Assembly (NCBI RefSeq): GCF_020085105.1
Contig: NC_058063.1
Span: 7,715,422-7,779,421, forward strand
Direction of reading: 5' to 3'
DNA: 64,000 bases
From: Siniperca chuatsi
Lineage: Eukaryota > Chordata > Actinopteri > Centrarchiformes > Sinipercidae
In this document: in pieces, positions 50,601 to 61,767 of the stretch
Layout of the letters: each line of letters begins with the position of its first letter
Position numbering within the stretch: the first letter of the stretch is position 1
Program-made: the position numbers and the translations under genes
The notes under the pieces: generated by a model
Told to the model about the DNA's origin: nothing
Databases searched by the model: none
The model's input: the letters and a program-made list of their open reading frames with translations, nothing else

Positions 50601-53600
50601 GGTTTTAGGATTTTGTCCATAGTGTCAACATGTGCATAACATGTACAATTTTTGATATCATAACCAATGTAAAGTGAATTGTACAAGACAAAAAAAGATT
50701 AAAAAATGAATTATTTCCTTTACCAGAAAAAAATCTGCATATAGACGTCACGCTGCCTTTCATTAGCACCATTGTATTATCATTTTATCACAAAAGTAAT
50801 ACATTAAAAAACAGAAATGCTTCTTATAATAGTAAAATAACTACAGTAACACAAGTTGTACATACAGTGCATATGTGTGTCCAGGTATCCAGGTCTTTGA
50901 TGGCCTCAGTGGGCAGGTCCTGTTTGTACAGCTCTCTGTAGATCTGAGGCAGCTTCGACACCCAGAACCCGTTACTGTACTTCCCCAGGATCTCCCTGAT
51001 GCGACCCTGGACCTGCTGAGGGTTGTAGGGCTTTCCTTTCCCAGAGGTGAGGCTCTCATTCAGATTCAAGGGTGCTGGAAGATTGTAAAAAAAAAAAAAA
51101 AAAAAACACAGAAGAAAAGAGAGATTAAACATTCACATGCAGGTAATCACAGCTTCTACTTGCTGTGGCCCCTGAAACTTGTGACTCATGGCATGCTTTT
51201 CCACAAAACAAAAGCACTTCAGTCTTGAAAGACATGGATGACTTGAATCAAAAAAGAGAGGACCAAAGTTAGGCTTCCTTTTGCCCCTGGATTTGTATTT
51301 TGATGGACTGGAACTTGTCTTTAGGGTAAAATGAGCTAGATAAGAAGACAAGGAAAAAAACAGAAAGAAACAGACCCATTGACCTTCGGGCTTTTTTACC
51401 TTTAATAAAACTTTAACTGCAAAAGCGGTCAGACTGTCGGAGATTCCAGTGAAAGTTTTGTCAAAAATCACCCCCAGGTTTTTTGCATAAGATTTAATGT
51501 AGGGACACAGAGGTCGCAGGTCACAGGTCGCAGGTCGCAACTAAGGGTGGTGAGATCATTAAGAACTTTTAAAAATGCAGATTCAGTGCTATGAAGTGCT
51601 TTAAAACCAGACTGACATACTTCAGCGACACTGTTATCATCTAAAAAGTTCTGGAGCTGCACAAGAACAATTTTCTCCAGCACCTTGGAAAGATAAGGCA
51701 ATTTAAAAATTGGTCTAAAATTCGAGAGAACTGTGGGATCCATGTTTGGCTTTTTAATAAGAGGCTGTACCACAGCATGCTTAAAATTAGCAGAAACAAA
51801 CCCAGAGACAAGATAGCTATTCATAATAGATAATACACTTGGCCCAACAGTATCAAAGACATCCTTGAGAAGCCGAGAGGGAACAATGTCCAGGGAGCAA
51901 GTTGTGGGATTCAAGTGATCAACCGCTTTAGCCAGACAAGAAGGAGACACAGGCTCAAAGTGGTCAAAAACAGCTGAACATATAAGGGGGCAGATGGGTC
52001 ATAGGCAGGGGGTGTGATTTGTGACCTAATACCAGAGATCTTATCAACAAAAAACCTTTCAAAGGTTGCTGGGGACTCCATAAGGCAAGCAGTAGCAGGG
52101 GGATTAATGACAGTGTTAATAGTACTGAATAAAACACAAGGTCTGTGACAGTTGTTTTTGACGATACCTGACACATAGTTTGCTTCTGCTGCTCTGACGG
52201 TTTTCTGATGATTTGACAGAGAGTTCCTTAAGATATCAACACTTGGCTCTTCTAAAAACCAGTCTGAGGGCACGGGTGACATCATTTAGCCAAGGCTCAG
52301 TTTTAGGTTTGGAGTGCTTAGTTTTGAGGGGAGCTACTGAATCAAGTATAGTTGAGCAGGTGTAATTAAACAGAGTGAGTAAGTGGTTAGCAGTCAGGTG
52401 AGAGGAAGGCCTGTGGCCCCAGAGGTAGAACATGACAAGTATTTTGATAGGCAGTAGAGAAATGTCCAGCAGTAGCAGAAATAATAATGTGAGAACAGCG
52501 TGCAGGAAGCTGAGGTTTGACAGAGAAAAATCTCAATTATAACAGGCAAGTGATCAGAGAAATTTATATCACATATTTCAATGTAACAGGGAGGCAGGCT
52601 GCTAGATAAAACGATGTCCAAAGTATTTCCATGTTCATGTGTGGGGCCTTTCACTGACTGAATAAGATTAAAAGAGTCAATAAGGTTTAAAAAGTCCCTT
52701 GCCAGAGGTTTGGTTGGACAGCAGAGGTGAATATTAAAATCCCCCAGAATTAAAACACTGTCAAATCTTGGCATGATTCCTGCCAGAAATTCAGAGAAGT
52801 CTTGAATAAAATCCTTGTTGAATTTGGGTGTTTGGTAAACCAGCGCACACTACACTGAGTGTATTTAACTGGGAGCTAGTTTAACTTGAAAGCTTTGAAA
52901 ATACAACCCATGTCTACAGGAAGGTCACAGAACCAACTGAGATGGGTTGCTATTTGTTTCCTTTACACATCACGAAATCATGAAGGTCTGTAAGAGATAG
53001 ACGAATGTGATTTGATACTTCAGCACAAGATAGTACAGCATGACACTGGAAAACTGTCCTTTATTTAGTTGAGTCTTAAATGTCCTCTGGTGATGCTTAG
53101 AGCAGCTGGCCAGTCTGGTCTGAAGTAATACAGGTCATGGCAACATTTCAGGACAAAAAGCTAAATGTATTTGTATTGTAAAATACAAAATGTATTTTTA
53201 GCATAATAAAAAAGTAGCCTGTCCTACTTACGACCAGTCTGTTGGGGGTTTCTGGAAAGGTGAGCATGTACCTCCTTCTGAAACCGTGATGGGAGGGTCA
53301 TCCTCTTGTCTGACCTGGACACAGGAGAACAGAACAAGGAGGAGGATTACTTTTTATGGGTTCTGGAAGAGAAAAAAAATTGTGAAGAAGGCAGACTTTT
53401 TGAACCTTCAAAACCTGTGACATTCTCCAGCCATTATTGTTGTGCTTAGCTTTAATAAATCACTAAATTCTGACTTCAGTTTTAAGGTTTGGCTAGGTCT
53501 GGCTCTGTGCTGCATGCTTGATCCTTAATCTGTTATGAGGCAAAGCACAGTCTGAGATCTTCAAAAAGGATTCAAAGTCTATCCAGATAGCCTGCTTAAG

Positions 53601-56600
53601 GTCAGTGAAAGACAAAGTCTTTTTTGGTTTGTCCTCAGTACCACAACCCATTAATCAAACTGTCTTCCTCCCCCATTAATCTAGAACAATGGGTCGTGAG
53701 ATACAGCACACTGGATACTGCATTGCACTGTGTGTAGCATTTAAGATGCTATTCCTCAAACCTAGTCAGTGTCAAATAGAGAATGCATGGAAAGATTTCT
53801 ACATTGTGCAAAATATTCACCTCTTTTTGTACACATAGCTGAACTGATAATTTCAGTCAATTTATCTTGCAGACTGCTGTTCAGATCAGTCACCTCAATG
53901 ATAGAGTAAATGCTTGTTTAAACATTTCTTCCATTTCTCTTGATTGAACCTATCTATCCCCTTCTTGACTCTCTCTTCAGTCACAACTCCTGGCTCGCCC
54001 TGATAATTAGCTAATAATGAAAGCAAACAATTGATAAACAGAGCAAAAAGACTTTGTGACACTAAGTGGCTATGAAAAGGTTTGAAGGACTTTATTATCC
54101 ATGCCTAGATCACAGAACATAATGTCAGCAATCTGTGCACTCCACTGACCTACATTAGTTTTTCTTTGTGGCTAGTGGAGGTGGTGAAAATAAATTACAA
54201 CAGGATCAACTATCAATCTCTGGACTGAAAACAAACCCACAGACAAATTCTTGTTTTACTTATAGTTTAGGCTGCATTTCATCACTTCCTGAAGGAAGCC
54301 AATGAACAAAGCTGGCTTTATAATGTAATTTTTGTCCAGTTGAATAAATGCTGAGGTGTCCATTGGTAGCAATGGGGGCGAATTTCTCTATTGGAATTTG
54401 TATTATTCCATAAAAACATTAGCAAACTGCATCTGCAGAAGAAGATTGTCTGATACGATTAAAACCGGCAACACAGCTACTGAGTGCACCTTGTGGTGAC
54501 ATTGTTTTCGTCAAGCCCAAGCTCTAGACTGTGGTTAAAATGTTTTCTGGAGTCTGTTAGTGAATATTGCGCTTTCATTTTGATTTTGTTTCCATCACTG
54601 TACATTTCTTGACAAAGGAACCTGTGACTTGAGTGTGAACAACTTTGTTAGAGTGTGGTTTTAAGAGTCACCCAAGTCACACAACCTCACCCTCATACTT
54701 TCTCTCCCCAGGCGGAGGCAGCATTTGCCTGAACGCCCACAAAACTCTCCCATCCAGATACAGACTAGCCTCCCCGATTCATTTCTCCTGTGCTTTTATT
54801 TTAATAAATGGTATTGACTCTCTAATTTTGTTTGCTGAATTTACCACTTGTACTGTCAGGCATCCCATAGTGCACTTGCAGGCACACACACACACCCACA
54901 CACACACACACAAACACACACAAATGATGATAACACTGGCCTGCCAGCATACTGTCCAATGGAAGATCTAGAGGGATACAGAGAGATGTGCTGATTCACT
55001 CTGTGTCGGTTTAGAAGCGTTAATCTACCAGAGAATAGAGCAGGGATTAGAAAGGGCTCACATCCCCCCTGCTCTAGGCTCGTGTCCCCTGCCAACACAC
55101 CAGGCTTCCCACCCTGCCGCCCCATTGTGCTGCGGAGGGCCAGTGGCACACTGGACACCCATGGTGACAGTGACAGAGGACTGATGTCAATTGTTTTCAC
55201 AGTGGACGGATGAAAAGAGCCGTGGATGGATAGAAGTGGGAGAACTAGTCAATGAGCTGAATTAATCTTGATTCATAGTTTAAGCAAGGCAGATAGATAA
55301 TATCTCTCAATGCTTCTAGATGGCTTCTTCAATTACAATGAATGAGGTTTTTAATTCAATCCAGGTCATTGTGAATGACAGTACTAGTACAGTCTATTGG
55401 AATAAGTGCTGATTTTAGAAAAAGAAAAATAGATTTGGGCCCATTACCAGCAAAGGGGGGATCAAAGCATCTACCGATGAATTCACAGAGAGTGTAAGAG
55501 AGAGAAGGAAGAATGATGGGGATAAAATAAAGACACAAATGAAGGAGAACAATGGAAATGTGCAAAGCATGTAGATGAGGAAGCAAAGACAAAAGAGGTA
55601 GAAAGAGGAAGTGGGAAAGTGAAGGGAAGAAAGATACAGACAGAGACAGGCAGAGAGAGAACCAGAATAATCTAGGGAGCACATCATCACCCCAGTGCTG
55701 AATAAGCAACAGCAGGGAGGCTGTTTGCAGTCAGAAACCAACCAGAGTTCAACTAGGCTCCCATTCACCAGCAGACCTATTCTGATTCAGCTCAGACCAC
55801 ACAGGTGGGAGGGGGGGCAGAAAGAGAGAGAGTGAGTGAGAGAGAGAGAATGGGGGACATGTAAGATTAACATTGATTTTCATTGGCTTTTGGCTATAGT
55901 TTGGACTGGATGGTGGAGAGAGACAAGAAAATATAAGAAAGTGGTTAAAGGTATGTAATTTACCACTCTAAAATATCTAAAAATCTTCAAATTACCCAGA
56001 AAAGATCATTTTTTGATTTTTGGAAATGTCTTGGACGGGTGAAAGAATTTTAAAAGTTGTTGCAGAGTGAATCTACAGGAAATGTTCTGGCATGAGATCT
56101 ATCTTTTCTGAGCACGTTAGTCATTTGCACATTCCTCTACTTGGATTTCCTAAGCAGTGTGGAAGCCTGGCTGGTGACTTCCACATATAATTGTGCTATA
56201 AAATCCCACAAATATGTGGAGACCAATCTTCAGCATTGGGATGTGAGCTGTCTTTTCATACTAAAGGCCTGCAACAAATCATATTTTGAATGCAAATACC
56301 ACATTTTGATTCCTTAACAGCAAAAAAGACTGTATTTTTGTCCTATCTCAAACACCATAAAATTGATCACATAAAATCATCTAAATTCATAAACTTATTT
56401 TAAGTGAAGTAACCTAAGTAAATAATTCTGTTGAGCTTCTCTTTGTCCAACTGCTTACACCTAATTGGCTCCCAACCATTTCCCTCACTCACTTCTCTGC
56501 AGGTGGATTCCCTTTCCTGTTGGGTGTGTTCTGATTGGACATCTTGTTCGGATGTGCCCCAGTCTTGCCCTCTGGCTGGCCATCCCTCATGTCCCTCGCC

Positions 56601-59600
56601 TGTCTGAAGTCTCCATGTCCCGCCCCTCGGCCGCCGCCTCCTCCTCTACCACCGCCTCGCCCACGGTGGTTCGGCTGCCTCAGAGAGGTTTGAGGTTTGG
56701 CTACACAGAGAAAGAGAAAGCAAACAAGAGAAGTAAAACTAAGGACTGAAAGTACACACATACACACAGCGTGCACACACCCTGTCTCAACATCAGGTTT
56801 AGCTGAGTCAGGGTGTGTGTCTGGAGGGCACAGTGTCATAGATAGTTCAATATCTGTAGACACAGTAGATCTGATGAACAATAATATCGCTCCAATCTGC
56901 GGGCCAGTAAGCGGCAACAACACAAATTAAAAATGACATCATTTCGAGCAGTTGAGAAAACTCTCCTGTACCTACATACTTGGATTCGTCAGTTTAAAAT
57001 TCCAATAAATGGGTGGGGAAGGTCAAAGAAATACACCTATTTACGTGCCTGCCAAGAGTTGCATGAGAAGATTGATACTACGCCCATGTCATTGCATTAA
57101 CTATGGAGCTGGAGCAAGGAGGCGATTAGCTTAGCTTATCATAAACACTGGAAGCAGGGGAAAACAGGTATACCAGCAGCTCTAAAGGTTCAGTAACTAA
57201 CTCGTCAGGGAAGAGAGAGAGAAACCAGCAGAGACTTCAGGAAGTCACTGCAGAATAGTTATCTACAGCACATAACTCCCTGTAAAACCACAACATTTTT
57301 GCATTAATGTTTGTGTACAGATTAAGCAAACAAGATTTAACATGGTAATTACTGAACTTTAGAGGTACTGGTATGCATATTTTTGAATTTTGGAGACAGC
57401 CAGGCTAGCTGTTACCCCTTGTTTTCCAGTCTTTATGCTAAATTAAGCTAATCAACGCCTGGCTCTAGCTGCTCAATAGTTATACACAGACATGAGTGGT
57501 ATCCATCTTCTCATCTAACTCTTGGCAAGAAAGCGAATAAGTATATTTCCCAAAATGTTAAATTATTTATTTTAATACTTTAACAATTTGCAACCTTATA
57601 AATGGGCCTAATGTTATTTTGTGTTACAGCGATTGCTGTCAATAGCTGAAGGGAAATTGACAGCACAATTCAGGTGACTGTGGTTACACTAGGAACATTT
57701 AAGGTGAATTAAAGTACGTGTCTAAATATGAAGTGGGGCTCTGCTGGAAAAGAGCATACTATAAAATATAGCATACAATATACATGTATACACTATATAC
57801 TTACACCCTGAATAAATACAAAATAATCTCTCTAGGAACCCTCATTGTGTGATAATTTTTCTAAACAGTTATCTCCTCAGTAGTGGTAACATTACTACTA
57901 GCGGAGAAAAGTACATGTAACACCAAGTAGCAGGATCATTCTAAGATGATTACAAAACCCAGTAACTGTAATCTGTGATAGTCAATGTATGATCAGTAAA
58001 AAGCCCAAAAGTCAGAGTGCAATTATCCTAACACAGCACCTACCAGTCCAGCTCCTCATCATTTTGATGTTACATCATTCAAGCACAGCATGACCAGCAT
58101 GACATCACATTTCTGCTAAGTGACATCACCAGCCCACCTTGTTGTGCACAACCCTTAGTCATTTCCACTCCCACACTCCCTCTTCTTTTTCAGTTCTTCC
58201 CTCGACTGATCTTCTTTTATCTTCCCTTGATTCTTCATCTCTCTTTTCCTCAGCAAGATCTAGAACTTTCTCCTGCTTTCTCATCCTCTCTCTTCCTGCT
58301 AAATCTCATTAAATCTTTCCAGTGACAAAACACAACAAGCAGCTTCATCAGCGTACGTCTTCGAATGTCATCAATAGGCAATTTCGATTTCTAAATCGTA
58401 TTCTTTTCTCTCTGAGTGGATATGCTTATACCCTATGGGCTGCTGGCAGTCAGTCAATTAATAAATCAGCCAATTAATCAATCAATAAAACTTCCAGACA
58501 CACATCACAGAAATTCAGCAGTCACACACGCAGACGGCACAAGCGTAAGTCCACATGCAAATATAGGCAAGGACAAGCACACACACACAGACATTCAGAG
58601 CAGACGCCGCGTCACCTCACCGGCATAGACACACAGTCCCTGGTCTGTCTCTGCCTGAATATCAATATCCTGCTGAGGCGGTGGAGGACAGAATTAGAGG
58701 GAGAGAGAGAGATGGAGGTTGATTTGTGAATCAGCTGCTCTTCGCTTGCAGCTGAGTCTCAGCAGCTATGGGCTGCATTAGCCTCAGATCTCAACACCTC
58801 ACCCCACTGTCTCCTTCTTTCTGACTCCCTCCGTCCCTGTCATCTGTCCACCCCCTCCTTCCTTCCCATTTCACCATCCCTCTGCTTTTCTTTTCCTCCG
58901 ACCCTCTCGCTGCCACTCCTCCTCCTCTCTCTCGCCTCACTGCACTACCACCTCCCACTTCCTCCTCTGCCTCTCTGAGAATATTCTGCAGCATCACAGT
59001 CTAGCGGAGGTGTATGCGCTAAACAGAAATTTGTGCATATGTTTCTGTATGTGTGTGTGCAAGTGTGGAGGGGTTTGTGTGATTGCACATTTGCATATGT
59101 GCATGTATGGTAATGGTAGAATGTGTTTATAGAGCAAATAAAGTCAGAAAAATATGACATTTTTGAACACATATAAACCTGATACACCTGTGCAGCCTGT
59201 CTGTTTGAGTGCGTGTGATATTCTTAGTGCCTAAGGAACTGCAGGTCTCCACAGAGCAACAGTTAAAACAGGCCAGTCATTCATCCACAAACTGCCGGGC
59301 TGCACCACAGAAAGCATTTGTTAATGTGGCATTGTCACAGTGCTGATACAGGCACTGGACACTTTCTAGTTGTCTCTTTCTGCAGTGCTACTGTACAAGA
59401 GGAGTCTGGAAAAGGTTTGGAAATATTCAAGAAATTGAGTGATTATTATGAAAGGAGAGGATGGATGGAGAACTAAATATATATTTCCAGGCAACAGCTT
59501 ACTGGGACTGAATTAGTTTGATCAGTCTAATATTTTGTTGTATAAAAATATGTTTGGTTAGGGTATAATAGAAAACACAGCATAAGAGTAACCCAGACAT

Positions 59601-61767
59601 TATTTACTCAAAGGAACTGAGACACAAGGGGCAGAAAGCAAAACTGCTCTGTCATCATCAGTATGCAGACAGGATGGATTTTATACAACAAAGATATACA
59701 GTCAACTGGCCAAATCCACGTCTTTGGTCATTAACAGAATAGGTTGTTTTTATTTGTCCCATATTGTCAGCAGGGCCATAGCTACCACTGAGGGCACTGG
59801 TGTCATGTTAGCCAGAGTAGGCACTCACAACATGTAGTCATTACACACTGACTATAGCAAGTTCTTATGTCCTCTCATGGTCTCTGAATTTCTGGATAGC
59901 CACAGTAGCTTTCCAACCCACCCAAACTGGTTGGCAAAAGATGACCACTTTGACACCAACAAAGAGCCTAACCTTATCATGCACTTCATACCCTTACTGA
60001 AAATTTACTGGTTAAGATGTATTTTTTCTTAGATGCATTTATTTAATCATTATTTCATTACTTAAAAAATTGAGAATGACTTCCGGATGGGAGCCGAAAC
60101 GTCTTGATTCTGAAAACAGTGTCCAGATGACTACGACTGAAACCTTTTCTACGATAGAACACTCCTGGACGAATGAGGGACTACACCGTATTACTTAAAA
60201 AAAATTATATATTCACATTGATAACAGGACTTATTATGGGAAGTCATGTCTTGGACCACATGTCCTGTAAATGTGCTGCTTTTCATCCAAAGGCTTGAAT
60301 TTATGCTGAGTTCGCTTTGCTATGTTGTCAAACATGTTTTGAACAGTGCAGCCAAGTAGTCATTCATTTACATTTAAATGACATTCAAGTCCTTTATAGA
60401 CATGTATTGTTCTGTTCCAGTGTCTGGATACACACAATGGTCCAACACACACAAGACACCCAACTCCAGTTCTAACCACTGAGCCACAGAGCTGCCAGAC
60501 TATTCATGATTCTGTCTTTTTAATGTCCATATTTATTTGCACTTCTTAAATAAAAGATACAGATTACTGATTAAGTCTACTTCAGCCTACTGTGGACCTT
60601 TGAGAATCAAAAGTACAACTACAAGCTTTCAAAGATTAGGCATTTTAATGATTTTAAATTAGCTTTAAGATACATTGCATGTATACTTCTTACATTTTAG
60701 CAGTAACTAAAATCACATTTAATCCAACACCTAACTGATTTAAATCCACCTGGTGACTCAGTAAATGTAAGCCAGAAACATCTGTGTAATTGGATAGAGC
60801 TAAATGTGTATTCTTCAGAAGATGCTGATAAAAGGGAACATCTGTAAGATTACAGGTAGTATGTGCAGTTTGTGAAACTGGATTATAGTTTCCTGTTGAA
60901 TACTGTAATGGTAAACCAATTAGATCCAAAACCATTGCCTTTTCTTTTTCTCTTTTTTTTAAGATAAGCTAAAGAAAATCGCTGTGTAGCTGTGTTAATG
61001 CTTACAAGCGCCCCAAAATAGTGGTCCAAAATCTTACCATTGAGAACCAGTGGGGCAGCCGGTTTGACCCTCATCTGGGTGTTCACCACGTGGGGTCGGC
61101 CTGTCTTCTTGGAGCTGCGCTGACGAGCCACCACCTTGGCTATATGGGCCGTCTCATTGGCCCCTGAGGCAAAACACACCATCTGGCGAGAGAGGGGAGT
61201 AGACAGACAGATACTAATATCAATAAGAGATTCATCACAAGGTCGAGCAAGTTACCTCCGATTAACCCCCAGGTGTGCATCTTATCCAAATTATGCACGC
61301 AGTACTTTGGATACATTGTGGTATGGGGTGCTCCAACACAAACATTTTTTTACTTTAGCCATGCATGCGCGCCAGAATCCCACAGAGAAAATACTGGCAG
61401 CAGCTGAATCATCAATCTGAGCATTGATGATAACATGTAAGCAGAAAAAAAAAAGAATAAAGAAAAGAAAAGAAAAAACAATAGTCCTGTTCAATCATGT
61501 GTACACATCTATCCTTCAAACCAACCATGCTGCACCAGCCACACACACACACACACACACCTCTCCAGAGCGGTTGCGCTCCATGCGGACTAAAGTGGGC
61601 ATGCTGGCTAGCAGTGCGTCAAGGTGGTTGTGTCCCATCTGTTTGTGTGGTATCTGATCCCCGGTCAGCTCCTTGTACTCTGACTGCAGACGAGACAGTG
61701 ACACTCCGCCTTTGTTGGCCTGGAGCACTGCCCGCAGCATCTTCTTCACCACCTCCACGTCAGCCAT
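41642..61767 (-). CDS. tdrd7: Tudor domain-containing protein 7, ~1,134 aa, 19 coding exons
   Basis: TDRD7 is a germ-granule and RNA-granule scaffold needed for spermatids, transposon silencing and lens. Exons from 5': 61767-61561, 61182-61038, 56700-56493, 53314-53232, 51074-50866, 50129-49761, 49643-49336, 49251-49059, 48850-48739, 48556-48354, 48271-48137, 46050-45967, 45634-45500, 45370-45260, 44752-44604, 44441-44254, 44103-43920, 43650-43490 and 41862-41642. [16 protein letters not shown] starts LOTUS 1 (~1-75). LOTUS 2 is at ~230-284 and LOTUS 3 at ~375-440. Tudor-type domains are at ~555-612 ([10 protein letters not shown]), ~730-797 and ~995-1061 ([12 protein letters not shown]). Exon 3 encodes an RGG-like patch. 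The acceptor of exon 16 is uncertain. The 5' UTR exon was not found. Human TDRD7 has 1,098 aa. Confidence 0.96.
41947..42557. mobile_element. ~610-bp fold-back repeat in tdrd7 intron 18
   Basis: The ends are inverted repeats (TGCAGAGCCGGAGAGCCC at the left, its complement at the right), continued by CCCACTGTTTTAGAC versus GTCTAAAACAGTGGG. Nested inside is a second palindrome: TTTCTGCCAGAAAGGGT, GGCAGAAAGCC, and CCTAACCAAGTAGTTTTGGTG facing CACCAAAAGTACTTGGTTAGG. It has no real ORF. Non-autonomous elements carrying the CTTGGTTAGG phrase are common in spiny-rayed fish. I give no family name. Confidence 0.75.
45664..45686. repeat. poly-T run in tdrd7 intron 12
   Basis: A 23-base T run (poly-A on the gene strand) 30 bases upstream of the exon at 45634-45500 on the gene strand. 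It may be a retroposed tail or a slippage tract. Confidence 0.9.
46051..48136 (-). other. tdrd7: tdrd7 intron 11, nothing recognised
   Basis: A 2.1-kb AT-rich intron. Apart from a short (GT)n at ~46686-46694 I see no repeat, RNA or coding feature. Confidence 0.5.
51390..52850 (-). mobile_element. truncated L2/CR1-like LINE fragment in tdrd7 intron 4
   Basis: On the minus strand, broken frames encode a LINE endonuclease tail ([38 protein letters not shown] and a NFSDHLPV motif), a linker, then the first part of a reverse transcriptase ([59 protein letters not shown]). It jumps to a late segment (VKNLG-like [12 protein letters not shown]), so the catalytic middle of the transcriptase is deleted. 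Frameshifts separate the parts. It has the same orientation as tdrd7. It is clearly inactive. Confidence 0.88.
53315..56492 (-). other. tdrd7: tdrd7 intron 3 content
   Basis: This is intron without supported genes. It holds a (CA)n microsatellite at ~54883-54920 and a GA-rich stretch (~55490-55860). The antisense of the GA-rich stretch gives spurious long frames. Nothing else was recognised. Confidence 0.55.
57020..57560. repeat. two inverted copies of one fish interspersed repeat in tdrd7 intron 2
   Basis: Copy A (+, ~57020-57205) and copy B (-, ~57335-57560) share a TGCCAAGAGTTGCATGAGAA-like start, GATTAGCTTA followed by ATCATAAACACTGGAA-like sequence, and TACCAGTACCTCTAAAGTTC-like sequence at about 75-80% by eye. 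They face each other with a ~130-bp spacer, so the RNA could fold into a long hairpin. The TTAGCTTAG...AAGACTGGAAA phrase is familiar from many fish genomes. Confidence 0.7.
60070..60189 (+). mobile_element. 120-bp solo Penelope-like terminal remnant with 13-bp target duplication
   Basis: The sequence TTGAGAATGACTTCCGGATG through GACTACACCGT matches the terminal block of the element at 12446-13182, including GAAACGTCTTGATTCTGA and CCTGGACGAATGAGGGACTA. It is flanked by ATTACTTAAAAAA at 60057-60069 and again at 60190-60202. This is a complete but extremely 5'-truncated insertion in tdrd7 intron 2. Confidence 0.85.
61541..61560. repeat. tdrd7: (AC)10 microsatellite forming the tdrd7 exon 1 donor
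   Basis: Exon 1 ends GGAGAG at 61561 on the minus strand and the intron starts directly with (GT)10. The donor GT is therefore the first unit of a microsatellite. Confidence 0.85.

Noticed and set aside
55356..55860. Ser/Leu/Phe-rich minus-strand ORFs
   Set aside because: They are antisense of a GA-rich intronic stretch. Such frames arise from base composition.
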